64,000 nucleotides of DNA, from assembly GCF_004022265.1 (NCBI RefSeq), contig NZ_SAVB01000024.1:1-64000 (forward strand), in the 5' to 3' direction. Numbering within the stretch: position 1 is the stretch's first letter; each line of letters opens with the position of its first letter. This DNA comes from Paenirhodobacter ferrireducens (GTDB lineage: Bacteria; Pseudomonadota; Alphaproteobacteria; Rhodobacterales; Rhodobacteraceae). This document shows positions 1 through 7,631 of this stretch, one piece after another. The position numbers and the translations under genes are program-made. A model generated the notes under the pieces. It was not told where the DNA came from, ran no database searches, and saw only the letters and a list, made by a program, of their open reading frames with translations.

Positions 1-88
1 GCCCCACGCCGCCCATGGCGGAAAGCCGCCCGCCGTGGTCTACTTCAACCAGATCGAAACCGACCAGCAGGCGCAGAGAGTAGCTTAA
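1..88 (+). CDS. IS3-family transposase OrfB, C-terminal end (partial)
   Basis: The frame that is open at the left edge reads PHAAHGGKPPAVVYFNQ followed by IETDQQAQRVA and a TAA stop at 86-88. This is the typical C-terminus of the DDE integrase subunit (OrfB) of IS3-family insertion sequences, where a RPHAALGG-type motif and a Q-x-x-Q-R-V-A ending are common. Only the last 28 codons are inside the window, so integrity of the element cannot be judged. The right terminal repeat should lie within the next ~40 bases (about 90-130), but its partner is outside the window. It marks the left side of the accessory block. Confidence 0.7.
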   Translation, partial: PHAAHGGKPPAVVYFNQIETDQQAQRVA

Positions 89-429
89 ATCATCCCGGAA
101 ACTGTCCAAGGGATCGGGAGTAGCTCACCATCGGTCGAATGCAGCGGGACCATCGCTTTTATGAAGCTATCTTCGGGTTCCGGGATCATCTGCCGAAGGC
201 GATCCTCGCCATACCGATCTATGCCCATCTGAACGAACCGCTCGAAATCAACATCGAATGCCACACGTTTCGCCTGCATTCCCCTTGGCTCTGCAAACTG
301 GAGGTATCCCGTCACATTCACATAGGCTTGAAGGCAAGTCCGGTAGTCTTTGACAGAAGCACTAGCGGCACCAGTAACCCAAGCTGACACTGCGAGCGCA
401 AGGAACGGGATCATACGGCGGTTGATCAT
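85..429 (-). CDS. Small putative exported protein of unknown function
   Basis: A 114-residue protein starting at ATG 427-429, preceded by GGAGAGGA at a workable distance. The N-terminus (MINRRMIPFLALAVSAWV, then AASASV) looks like a Sec signal peptide with cleavage after an A-S-A type motif near residue 26. The mature part is about 90 residues, contains one cysteine (in RTCLQAY) and many acidic residues, and has no motif I recognise. An in-frame start 16 codons upstream exists but would bury the signal peptide. Its 3' end touches the stop of the IS3 transposase fragment on the other strand, so the gene abuts the insertion sequence. Function unknown. Confidence 0.5.
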   Translation of the reverse strand: MINRRMIPFLALAVSAWVTGAASASVKDYRTCLQAYVNVTGYLQFAEPRGMQAKRVAFDVDFERFVQMGIDRYGEDRLRQMIPEPEDSFIKAMVPLHSTDGELLPIPWTVSGMI

Positions 430-559
430 ACGGCTGTCCTCTCCAAACACACCGCATCTAGCCAAAGAACATGGCAATTATTAGGCCCTCATCGCCAGCA
501 GACAGCCCTACTGGCGGGGAAGGTTAGCCGAAGACACAAGCACGGTCCTTTCCTTTCAG

Positions 560-808
560 TCAGCGCTTCTTGTTCGACTGCGACAGGACCGACCCCGCCA
601 ATGCCTTTGTATCCGCGCTGTACTTCGGACTGGAAAGGACCTGCGATGCGCGATCTTCCATCCGTGCGCCTGTCTGCTTGGCTGTCCCGGCCTGCGCCAG
701 TGCCGACCCCGCGAGGCTGCGGGCGGTTACCGAAGCGTTCGGGTTGCCGAGGATAGAACCTGCCTTCGATGCCATACCGCCCGAAGTGCCTTTGGTATTC
801 TTAGACAT
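560..808 (-). CDS. Conserved small repeat protein, function unknown
   Basis: An 82-residue protein starting MSKNTKGTSGGMASKAG (ATG 806-808) and ending VLSQSNKKR. I recognise the type: small Ser/Ala/Lys-rich proteins with LAGSALAQ...LAGSVLSQ blocks occur widely on plasmids and genomic islands and remain uncharacterised. Two copies of the pattern A-S-x-x-L-x-x-P-x-x-S-x-x-T-x-x-LAGS-x-L-x-Q are visible (about residues 13-41 and 54-78), pointing to an internal duplication. There is no signal peptide or membrane segment. A longer in-frame reading upstream is possible, but the conserved family begins at MSKN. It stands alone in the accessory block. Confidence 0.6.
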   Translation of the reverse strand: MSKNTKGTSGGMASKAGSILGNPNASVTARSLAGSALAQAGTAKQTGARMEDRASQVLSSPKYSADTKALAGSVLSQSNKKR

Positions 809-925
809 GGCATTGCTCCAATGGGTGACTGACACCACATCTAGCAGATGTTCGCCTTTCGTCCAAATGGATTCCGCAAGACATAGTGCTAGACAGAAGC
901 GCGGCGAGGTCGCACACTGCGCGAC

Positions 926-1108
926 ATGATCAAACGTAGAAACTGCCCCACCTGTCACGGGACTGGCGTCCTGACCTTACCGCCCACGCCTTGCAGTTAT
1001 TGCGGTGGCAAGGCGCGAGAGCGGGACTCCGAGGAATGCCCAGCCTGCGGCTTCTCCGGCGTTCAGTCAGAGCGGATCACCTGCCCAAGCTGTCGGAACA
1101 AGGGCTAA
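926..1108 (+). CDS. Small zinc-ribbon-like protein with paired CxxC motifs
   Basis: A 60-residue protein starting at ATG 926. Four CxxC knuckles are visible: CPTC, CSYC, CPAC and CPSC, the first followed by HGTG. The spacing resembles a shortened DnaJ-type cysteine-rich zinc domain (CxxCxGxG repeats), so it probably binds two zinc ions. There is no J domain, no signal peptide and no recognisable partner gene. It lies upstream of, and in the same direction as, the 390-aa orphan, 28 bases before that start, so the two could be co-transcribed. Role unknown; the zinc-binding fold is inference from the cysteines. Confidence 0.55.
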   Translation: MIKRRNCPTCHGTGVLTLPPTPCSYCGGKARERDSEECPACGFSGVQSERITCPSCRNKG

Positions 1109-1136
1109 TTAACCTGATCGTTTTTTAGATGACCCC

Positions 1137-2309
1137 ATGAGAGTAGTTGTAACCTATAAGGTAAATAGCCGAGTGAGGGTTCAGACCCCCTTTTCGATCA
1201 AGTCGGAGGGGCGAATTTACCACGTTGAACGGGATGGCGAACGGATCAGTTCTGTTTCTGTTATATTTCCCGGTGTAAGCGTTGATGAGGCGCCAAAAAT
1301 AATTCCAGCCGTCGAGGCGAAAACAATTCCAACAATCTCCATCACGGACAGGTATACTCTGATTGCCGAACGGGACATAAGGACATGGCAAGCCATTCTT
1401 GCGACCTATCAAGGTCTGGAAATAGACTTTAATCATGCTGAGGTGTCTTACAATGCCGAGACACCGGAGGAAGAATCCTTAATATCACTCAAGTCTTTTA
1501 CTATTGGAAAGGATCACTATCCAGAAATCGCCGCTCAGGACTATTCCATGTTTGGCCGCGCATTTCTGGCCATCAAGGATAGCTATGAGGATATAGACAA
1601 GATAGCATTCTATGTTGAGGGTTACAGGCACCTCAAAGCAGGTCACTGCATTGATGCCTATAATCAATTTTACCTGTTTCTTGAGGCAAACTTTGGGCTT
1701 CCCTTCAAAACAAAGGATGCAGTCAAGGCTCTACAAGGCAACAGGCAGTTCATCGACGCAGTCAATGAAGTTATCTCTGAAAAATCTTGGAAGACGGACA
1801 GGGTCAAGCTTACCTTAAAAGGTTTTGAGGGGGACACCTACGATATTTCGGCTGTCACAAATAGCATTGTGCTTTTGCGAGGCCACCTGCGACACAATAC
1901 ACTATCAAATCCCAATAGATGGAATCCAAACGATCAAGAGAAGCATCGCTTGGACGCGTTGTTCATTGCCGCAGTTTGTCAGGCAATAGCCCGACCAACT
2001 TTCTTAAAGACATTCAATGAAATATACGCGAAGGAGTTTTTTGATCAAGCCGTGGAGAACAAGCACATGCTAAAGGTTCGCGTCACTATCACCATGAAAG
2101 ATATGGAGCGGGTTCGCGATCAGCAGATCGACATGAATTTCCCCACAAGAGACGAGTCACCGGAACTTGCAAAGGTCGTTATGCAAAAGGCACTTGAAGC
2201 CTTCGATCACAATGCGGCTGGTGCTGATCTGTACGCGATCAGAGCAGTGGTAATTCCCACTGGCAAGGAGCTATTCCGCTATGATCTTGGCCCGAGCATT
2301 TCTCGTTAA
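1137..2309 (+). CDS. Orphan 390-aa protein with HEPN-like R-x4-H motif
   Basis: The gene is clearly AT-richer than its surroundings and uses more A/T-ending codons, which suggests recent acquisition. I do not recognise the full protein. The N-terminal ~120 residues look beta-rich. The middle has a helix with AYNQFYLFLEANFG (about 174-187) and then RGHLRH at 248-253, giving R-x4-H. A helix of this kind followed by R-x(4-6)-H is the hallmark of HEPN RNase folds, including ApeA-like proteins of defence systems. The last ~90 residues carry no motif I know. No signal peptide or membrane segment is seen. It may be co-transcribed with the preceding zinc-ribbon gene. HEPN assignment is tentative. Confidence 0.5.
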   Translation: MRVVVTYKVNSRVRVQTPFSIKSEGRIYHVERDGERISSVSVIFPGVSVDEAPKIIPAVEAKTIPTISITDRYTLIAERDIRTWQAILATYQGLEIDFNHAEVSYNAETPEEESLISLKSFTIGKDHYPEIAAQDYSMFGRAFLAIKDSYEDIDKIAFYVEGYRHLKAGHCIDAYNQFYLFLEANFGLPFKTKDAVKALQGNRQFIDAVNEVISEKSWKTDRVKLTLKGFEGDTYDISAVTNSIVLLRGHLRHNTLSNPNRWNPNDQEKHRLDALFIAAVCQAIARPTFLKTFNEIYAKEFFDQAVENKHMLKVRVTITMKDMERVRDQQIDMNFPTRDESPELAKVVMQKALEAFDHNAAGADLYAIRAVVIPTGKELFRYDLGPSISR

Positions 2310-2484
2310 GTTCCGCATTTAGCCGCCGCCGACCGATGGGTCAGCAACTTCCCGGATTCGTTCACATCCCAGATGAGAATCGTTCTCAATCCCTAAAGCC
2401 CGAAACCGCCACTCCCCCGCCAGAATCCCCGCCTAACGGCGGGCACCGTACCCCTTCGCCATGACTTTTTGGGTACACCTTTGC

Positions 2485-2568
2485 CGAACCGCCCTTTGCC
2501 CGGTTCTATAAATACCATTTTACAACCCATAGCGAACCGAATATAAGGGAACCATCCAAAACGAACCG
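2485..2568. promoter_or_regulatory. Three CGAACCG repeats upstream of the serine recombinase gene
   Basis: CGAACCG occurs at 2485-2491, 2533-2539 and 2562-2568, all in the same orientation, the last two extended to CGAACCGA. The last copy ends 13 bases before the recombinase ATG at 2582. Repeated short motifs directly upstream of a resolvase-type gene are often the recombination (res) site or an autoregulatory site. The sequence shows only the repeats; the role is inferred. Confidence 0.35.
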
Positions 2569-2581
2569 ATGGAGGTTTGCC

Positions 2582-3205
2582 ATGTTCATTCGCGCCTATC
2601 TGCGCGCATCCACCGCCGACCAAGACGCCACCCGCGCCGCCGCTGATCTGGAAGCCTTCGCCGCTGAACGCGGCCTCAAGATTGCCGCCCGCTACGTCGA
2701 GAACGAGTCCGGGGCCAAGCTGCACCGGCCTGAGCTGTTCCGGCTTCTGAATGACTGCCAGCCGGGCGACGTGCTGTTGATCGAACAAGTTGACCGCCTT
2801 TCCCGCCTGACGGCGGCGGACTGGGCACTTTTGAAGGCAAAAATTGCGGAAAAGCACGTCCGAGTCGTCGCTCTGGATTTGCCCACCTCGCACCAGCTCG
2901 CACAGGTGAGCGATGACTTCACCGCCCGGATGCTGGACGCACTCAATAGCATGATGCTGGACATGCTCGCCGCCATTGCCCGCAAGGACTATGAGGACCG
3001 GCGCAGACGGCAGGCGCAGGGCATCGCCAAGGCCAAGACGGAAGGCACCTATAAGGGCCGTCCTGAGGACACCAAGCGCAACGCTGCGCTCATGGGAATG
3101 CTCAAGGCTGGGCAGTCTTGGGCCTCTATCGTGGCGGCAACTGGGTGCTCGCGGTCCACGCTGGCCCGGCTGTCGAAGAGGCTGGCAGAGGCGGGGCAGG
3201 CATAG
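2582..3205 (+). CDS. Serine recombinase (resolvase/invertase family)
   Basis: A 207-residue protein with the standard resolvase layout. The catalytic serine is S10 in LRASTADQ. The EQVDRLSRL stretch gives D71, R72 and R75, matching the conserved active-site arginines. A long helix with RRRRQAQGIAKAK follows at about 133-145, then GRPEDTKRN and a C-terminal helix-turn-helix (QSWASIVAATGCSRSTLARL, about 175-194). Length fits small resolvases and invertases rather than large serine integrases. A GGAGG ribosome-binding site lies at 2571-2575. It is probably the site-specific recombinase of the island or of a transposon remnant. Three CGAACCG repeats precede it. Confidence 0.88.
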   Translation: MFIRAYLRASTADQDATRAAADLEAFAAERGLKIAARYVENESGAKLHRPELFRLLNDCQPGDVLLIEQVDRLSRLTAADWALLKAKIAEKHVRVVALDLPTSHQLAQVSDDFTARMLDALNSMMLDMLAAIARKDYEDRRRRQAQGIAKAKTEGTYKGRPEDTKRNAALMGMLKAGQSWASIVAATGCSRSTLARLSKRLAEAGQA

Positions 3206-3689
3206 GCGGGCTTGCTCTGGTTGCCCGCGTGAGCGGGCAAAATTGCCAAACACGACACTGTTGCCGCCTTCGGGACAGTCGCCCCGCAACCCACCCCCAC
3301 CCCCCCCACCCCACCAGATTTAGTGCCGGGGGACCCAAGGACCACTACCCATAGGGGAGGCAAAGGGCGCGCAGATACTACCAGCAGGTTGCAGAGCAAC
3401 TTTTCAGTTTCCAAACTGGCGATAGTCAGGTTTATGAATCCCGCGTTGTACCCCTATTGACCGGTGCAACTTCGGCCCCAGAAGTGCGGGCCAGAAGTAA
3501 ACTAAACCCCTAAACGGATTACACAAAAGCTGAACCGTTGCAGGCGGTTTGCTAGGTGGCTCGCGCGTGCTGTGCTATCATGTCCCTGTCGAGTGGAGAG
3601 CTTGCGCGGGCGGGCGGTTCTGGGTCTTTCGCCCGCCCGCGTCTTTTCTCCCGTGACCCCGACAAACTCCCCTCCCTCACCCCGCGCCT
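3206..3689. other. 484-base gap: C-run tract, hairpin, no convincing gene
   Basis: No reading frame here looks coding. From about 3282 to 3314 the + strand has four runs of three or more C separated by one to four bases, so the minus strand could form a G-quadruplex. CCAGAAGT is repeated at about 3478-3500. A 12-bp perfect hairpin sits at 3605-3641. The gap separates the recombinase from the tape-measure gene and probably holds that gene's leader. Confidence 0.5.
3605..3648 (+). terminator. Strong GC hairpin followed by T-rich run (terminator or attenuator)
   Basis: The arms CGCGGGCGGGCG (3605-3616) and CGCCCGCCCGCG (3630-3641) are perfect reverse complements around a 13-base loop, followed by TCTTTTC. 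This has the form of an intrinsic terminator on the + strand. It lies about 50 bases before the first possible start of the tape-measure gene, so it either ends an upstream transcript or attenuates that gene. Confidence 0.5.
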
Positions 3690-6600
3690 GTGCTGGACCC
3701 AGCACGCCCCCGACAGGCAATAGCGCGAAAGCTCACCACCTTGGAACAAACCCACGAAATCCGACTCAAGATTGACGCCGCTGCCGCCGAAGCTGGCAGC
3801 AAGCGTTTCACTGCCGCGCTGTCCGCCGTCAAGAAGGCGGTGCAGGACCTTGACCGCGCCGCCGATGGCACCTTTGCCAAGCTCGCCAATCACAAGCCGC
3901 AGTTTGACGTTACCCCGCTGACGCGGGCCACCACCGAAGCCCAGAAGCTCAACACCACCCTTTCCGCCACCACCCGCGCATCCGACAAGGCCGCAGCCGA
4001 TATGCGCCGCGTCATGTTGGCGGCGGATGCTTCGATCCGGCAGGCCGACACGTCCGCCCTCAAGCTGGGCTACCGCCTCGGCGATCTGGGCGACACCGCC
4101 GGAATGGCGAAGCTGGAGTCGGCGCTCGCCCGCCTCAAGACGGCCCTTGCCGCACCTGCCGACTTGATGGCGGTCAAGACCGCCCGGAACGATTACGAAA
4201 ACGCGCGCGTGGCTATCAACAATGCAGCCACGGCGGCGGAATACGCCAAAGGGTCCCTCGCCCAGCTCGCGCGAGAACAGACCGAAGCGGCGCGTTCCGC
4301 CGCGACCCACAGCGCCGCGCTGGACGCCCTGCGGGCTGAATTCAACCCGCTCTTTGCCGCCAGCAAGCAATACGAAGCCACCCTTGAGCGGATCGCAGCC
4401 GCAGAGCGTGCGGGCGTGATCAGCACGCAGCTTGCCGCCCGCGCGCGGGAACAGGCCGCTGCCACCCTTGAGGGGGTAGGCCGCGTAGGCACCGCAGCCA
4501 GCAAGGCGGGCTATCAGGTCCAGAACGCCAGCTATCAGGTGGGTGACTTCTTTGTGCAGGTCGCGGCGGGCACCGACGCCACCCGCGCCCTCGCCATGCA
4601 GTTGCCCCAGCTTCTCGGCGGCTTTGGCGTCTGGGGTGCCGTCGCCGGGGCCGTCGCTGCGATCATGGGCGCGCTTGTGCCGATCCTGCTTTCCGGTGGC
4701 GAGGCCACCCGGAAGTTTGACGACGTGGTCAGCGATCTTAACACGACCCTGACCACCTATCGCGACTCCGCCGCCGCCGTAAACGGCGGGACGCTCGCGC
4801 TGCGGGAGGAATTCGGGCTGGCAGCCGAGTCCGCGCAGAAGTTTCATGCCGCAATGGCAGCCGTCGCGGCGATGAAGATGGAACAGCAGTTGCAGGAAGG
4901 CGTTGCCGCCCTCGCCGCCACCATGTCGGGGGTGACGGACCTCATGGCCCAGTGGGACTCCGCGACCTTCCTCCCCGAGGCCCTGCGCCCCGAAACCATC
5001 TATCTCACGGCTGACGCCGTTTCCCGACTCCAGTCCGAATTCGGCCTTACGTTGAATCAGGCGCACGCGCTTTCCGAGGCGTTGAACGAAGCCAAGATGG
5101 CGAAGGGACCGGAAGCAACGTCCGCCGCCATGGGCAAGGTTGTGGCCCAGCTTCTCGCGGCCCGCGACGCCGGGGCCAAGCTGCCGCCTGAACTGGTGAA
5201 GGCCGTGGAAGAGGCTGCCACGCTTGGCCTGACGGCTGACCGCCTGTCTGCCATCCTCGCGCCCATGCCGTCCATGATCGGGCAGGCCACGGGCCAGACC
5301 AATTCTTGGGCCAGCGCCATGAGCGGCGTCCGCGCGGAAATCAGCGCCATCATGTCCAGCCTTTCCGCCATCGGCGGCGGCGCGATCAGCAATGCCGCCA
5401 AGCGGGCCGAACTGACTGCCTTGCAGGCTGGGCAGACGGTTCGGCAGGCCGAAGTCGCCCGCCTGCGGTACGAGAATGAACAGCGCCTTGCCGCGCGGGA
5501 AATGGGCGCAGGAAGCGGAATTTCTGGCTGGGCACAGCGCCAGTTGATCGGGATGGAACGCTTCCAGTTCGAGGAAGGCATTCGGCTGGACGATCAGTTG
5601 AACGCCCAGCGCGAGGCTGCCCGGAAGCGCGAAACCTCGACCAAGGGCGGCGGTGGAGGTGGCGGGGGGCGCAGCCGCGTGGAAGCGCTGGGTGACGAAG
5701 AGCGGGCGCTGTCTAAGCTCACGAAGTCCATGAATGACCGTATCGTCAGCCTCGACTCCGAGAACGCCGCTTTGATGTTGCTCGCGACGGGTCAGGCCAA
5801 GACCGAAGAGTCCGCCCGCTTCATGGCTGACGCCATGGCCGCGAACGGCGGCGTGCTGGACGATACGACCATGGCCATCGTTCGGCAGTACGAGGCCGCA
5901 AGCGTTCTGAATGAACAGCTTACGCGCTTGGCGCGCGATCCGGTCAAGGAGTGGATGGACTCCGTTCCCGACTGGCAGTCCGCCGCGAAGGACATTCAGG
6001 CGAGCATGACCGAAACCTTCTCGACCACGCTTGCCGACTTCCTCAAGACGGGCGAATTCGACGCCACCGCCTTCGCGGATGCGCTCTTTGCGCCGGTCTT
6101 TGACGCCGTGGCGCAGAAGGCCACCAAGGAGCTTTTCACCGCCCTTGGCGCTGACAACGGCGGTCTTCTGTCTGGCCTGTTCTCTTCGCTGGGCCTGTCC
6201 AGCATGGGCGCCACCGACGCCACCGACGCCGCCGCGATGACCACGGGCGCGGGTCAGGCAGGCAGCACCATCGCCGCGTCTATGGTGCAGGCGGGTGGAC
6301 AGGTCGCGGCGCAGATTCAGGCTGCCATGACCGGCGCAGGCGCGCAGGCTGGGGCCGCTGTGCGTTCTGGCGTCCAGACGGGTGGCGCAATGGCCGGGGC
6401 GCAGATCAGCACCGCCGCCAGCACGGGCGGCGCAACGCTGGGCGCTGGCGTGGTACAGGGCGCGGCACAGGGTGCGCCCATCCTTGCGTCTGGCGTGGCC
6501 TCTGGCGCGTCTGGCGGGGGCATCCTGTCCGGTATCGGCGGCTGGCAGGAGCTGCTTGGCATGGCCTTGGGGGCGTTCTCGGAGGGGGGCGTGTCCACTT

Positions 6601-6902
6601 CGCCCGTGGGCTTCGCCGCCATGCCCGCTTCCGCGTTCCGGCACGCGCCGCACTTCTCGCAGGGCACCGCGAACACCAGCGGCATTCCTGCCGTACTCCA
6701 CCCGAATGAGGCAGTCATTCCCCTGTCGCGCGGGCGGAAGATTCCGGTGGAAATGGGCGAGACGGCGGGCGGAACGATCATCCACGCTCCCCAGACGATT
6801 AACATCAATACGCCCGACGCAGACAGCTTCCGGCGCAGCCAGAAACAGATTGCCGCAGATATGGCCCGCGCAGGGCAGCGGGCAGTCAGCCAGAACGGAT
6901 AA
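3690..6902 (+). CDS. Phage tail tape-measure protein
   Basis: A 1,070-residue protein. The N-terminal ~320 residues are Ala/Lys/Glu-rich helices (coiled-coil-like). A hydrophobic segment with GGFGVWGAVAGAVAAIMGAL lies at about 308-330. A glycine-rich linker (GGGGGGGG, about 653-660) precedes further helices and an Ala/Gly/Gln-rich repeat zone near 850-950. The C-terminus (GIPAVLHPNEAVIPLSRG, then PQTININTPD) is typical of lambda-type tape-measure proteins, which set tail length and pass through the membrane at DNA injection. The GTG at 3690 is the first start; TTG at 3741 (LEQTHEIRLKID) is an alternative and resembles homologue N-termini. No capsid, portal, tail-tube or lysis genes flank it. 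Confidence 0.85.
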   Translation: MLDPARPRQAIARKLTTLEQTHEIRLKIDAAAAEAGSKRFTAALSAVKKAVQDLDRAADGTFAKLANHKPQFDVTPLTRATTEAQKLNTTLSATTRASDKAAADMRRVMLAADASIRQADTSALKLGYRLGDLGDTAGMAKLESALARLKTALAAPADLMAVKTARNDYENARVAINNAATAAEYAKGSLAQLAREQTEAARSAATHSAALDALRAEFNPLFAASKQYEATLERIAAAERAGVISTQLAARAREQAAATLEGVGRVGTAASKAGYQVQNASYQVGDFFVQVAAGTDATRALAMQLPQLLGGFGVWGAVAGAVAAIMGALVPILLSGGEATRKFDDVVSDLNTTLTTYRDSAAAVNGGTLALREEFGLAAESAQKFHAAMAAVAAMKMEQQLQEGVAALAATMSGVTDLMAQWDSATFLPEALRPETIYLTADAVSRLQSEFGLTLNQAHALSEALNEAKMAKGPEATSAAMGKVVAQLLAARDAGAKLPPELVKAVEEAATLGLTADRLSAILAPMPSMIGQATGQTNSWASAMSGVRAEISAIMSSLSAIGGGAISNAAKRAELTALQAGQTVRQAEVARLRYENEQRLAAREMGAGSGISGWAQRQLIGMERFQFEEGIRLDDQLNAQREAARKRETSTKGGGGGGGGRSRVEALGDEERALSKLTKSMNDRIVSLDSENAALMLLATGQAKTEESARFMADAMAANGGVLDDTTMAIVRQYEAASVLNEQLTRLARDPVKEWMDSVPDWQSAAKDIQASMTETFSTTLADFLKTGEFDATAFADALFAPVFDAVAQKATKELFTALGADNGGLLSGLFSSLGLSSMGATDATDAAAMTTGAGQAGSTIAASMVQAGGQVAAQIQAAMTGAGAQAGAAVRSGVQTGGAMAGAQISTAASTGGATLGAGVVQGAAQGAPILASGVASGASGGGILSGIGGWQELLGMALGAFSEGGVSTSPVGFAAMPASAFRHAPHFSQGTANTSGIPAVLHPNEAVIPLSRGRKIPVEMGETAGGTIIHAPQTININTPDADSFRRSQKQIAADMARAGQRAVSQNG

Positions 6903-6912
6903 GGAGTCCGAC

Positions 6913-7116
6913 ATGACCGGTTACGTATACGCAGGCGCGCCGAACCCGCGCGGCATGTTCAACACCCCTGAGATTGAGGCCAAGGCGGAAAGGCTGCGCG
7001 ACCTGTTCGAGTCGAAGGTCCCGGTCACCGCTTCCGGCGATGGACTGAGCTTCACCGCCCATGGGAAGCGCCCGCCGCCCGCTGACGCGGGCGAAGACGA
7101 AGACCACGACACCTAG
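6913..7116 (+). CDS. Small protein downstream of the tape-measure gene, unknown
   Basis: A 67-residue acidic protein (MTGYVYAGAPNPRGMF... ending DEDHDT) starting at ATG 6913, with AAGGAG at 6900-6905 as ribosome-binding site. It begins 10 bases after the tape-measure stop, so the two form a transcription unit that ends at the terminator at 7131. No motif is recognised. By position it may be a tail accessory or chaperone-like protein, but nothing in the sequence proves that. Confidence 0.6.
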   Translation: MTGYVYAGAPNPRGMFNTPEIEAKAERLRDLFESKVPVTASGDGLSFTAHGKRPPPADAGEDEDHDT

Positions 7117-7130
7117 TCGCCTGAGCAAGG

Positions 7131-7155
7131 AAGGGGCCAGCTAGGCCCCTTTTCT
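7131..7155 (+). terminator. Rho-independent terminator after the tape-measure unit
   Basis: The arms AAGGGGCC (7131-7138) and GGCCCCTT (7144-7151) enclose the loop AGCTA and run into a short T-tract. It lies 15 bases after the stop of the 67-aa gene and isolates the accessory block from tRNA-Pro. Confidence 0.8.
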
Positions 7156-7342
7156 ATGTCGGTGGCTTGCCGATGGCCCCGCGTCAGCGGGGAGTCTGGG
7201 TCTGGACGGGGCTTCCACCCTCAGGAAAGGCCGAATCCTGCACAGATGCGCGTGGCAAAAACTACCATACAAAAACACACAGGCCACCATACAGAGGCCT
7301 AGCGTTTTTCGCGTAAGTTGTTGATTTTGTTCGGGAAAATTT

Positions 7343-7419
7343 TGGTCGGAGCGAGAGGATTCGAACCTCCGACCCCCTGCTCCCGAAGCAGGTGCGCTAC
7401 CAGGCTGCGCTACGCTCCG
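7343..7419 (-). tRNA. tRNA-Pro (anticodon CGG)
   Basis: On the minus strand the 77-nt gene starts CGGAGCG at 7419 and its acceptor stem closes with CGCTCCG, followed by ACCA, so the 3' CCA is encoded (7343-7345). The anticodon arm reads CCTGC-TTCGGGA-GCAGG, giving anticodon CGG, which decodes CCG. The T-arm has GTTCGAATC. All stems pair. The 3' end faces the accessory block at 1-7.1 kb, the usual orientation when a tRNA 3' end serves as an integration site, but no second copy of the tRNA end is seen in the window. Confidence 0.97.
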
Positions 7420-7431
7420 ACCGTGAGCGCG

Positions 7432-7460
7432 GAACTACAGAGTTGCCCGGGGATTTGCAA
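7432..7460 (-). promoter_or_regulatory. Putative promoter of tRNA-Pro
   Basis: On the minus strand TTGCAA (7460-7455) and TAGTTC (7437-7432) are separated by 17 bases and lie 12 bases before the tRNA. The -35 is good and the -10 weak. Confidence 0.35.
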
Positions 7461-7631
7461 GGGGCTTTTCGCGGATTTTTCGATGCATCGCATGCGCCGC
7501 CTCTTTGAGGCTCCGCGTTTGCGTGGTTCCCCGGTGCCGGCTTTGGTCCCGCGCTGACCAGGGCGCCGATGCTGTTCCACCGGGGGGCTGGCTGCGATCG
7601 TCACCGTGTTACGTGGCGCGGGGCCGCCTGA

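Noticed and set aside
3552-6914. A 1,120-codon open frame on the minus strand opposite the tape-measure gene
   Set aside because: It is Gly/Arg/Leu-rich with no domain, and the + strand frame has clear tape-measure features. It results from GC-rich codon bias.
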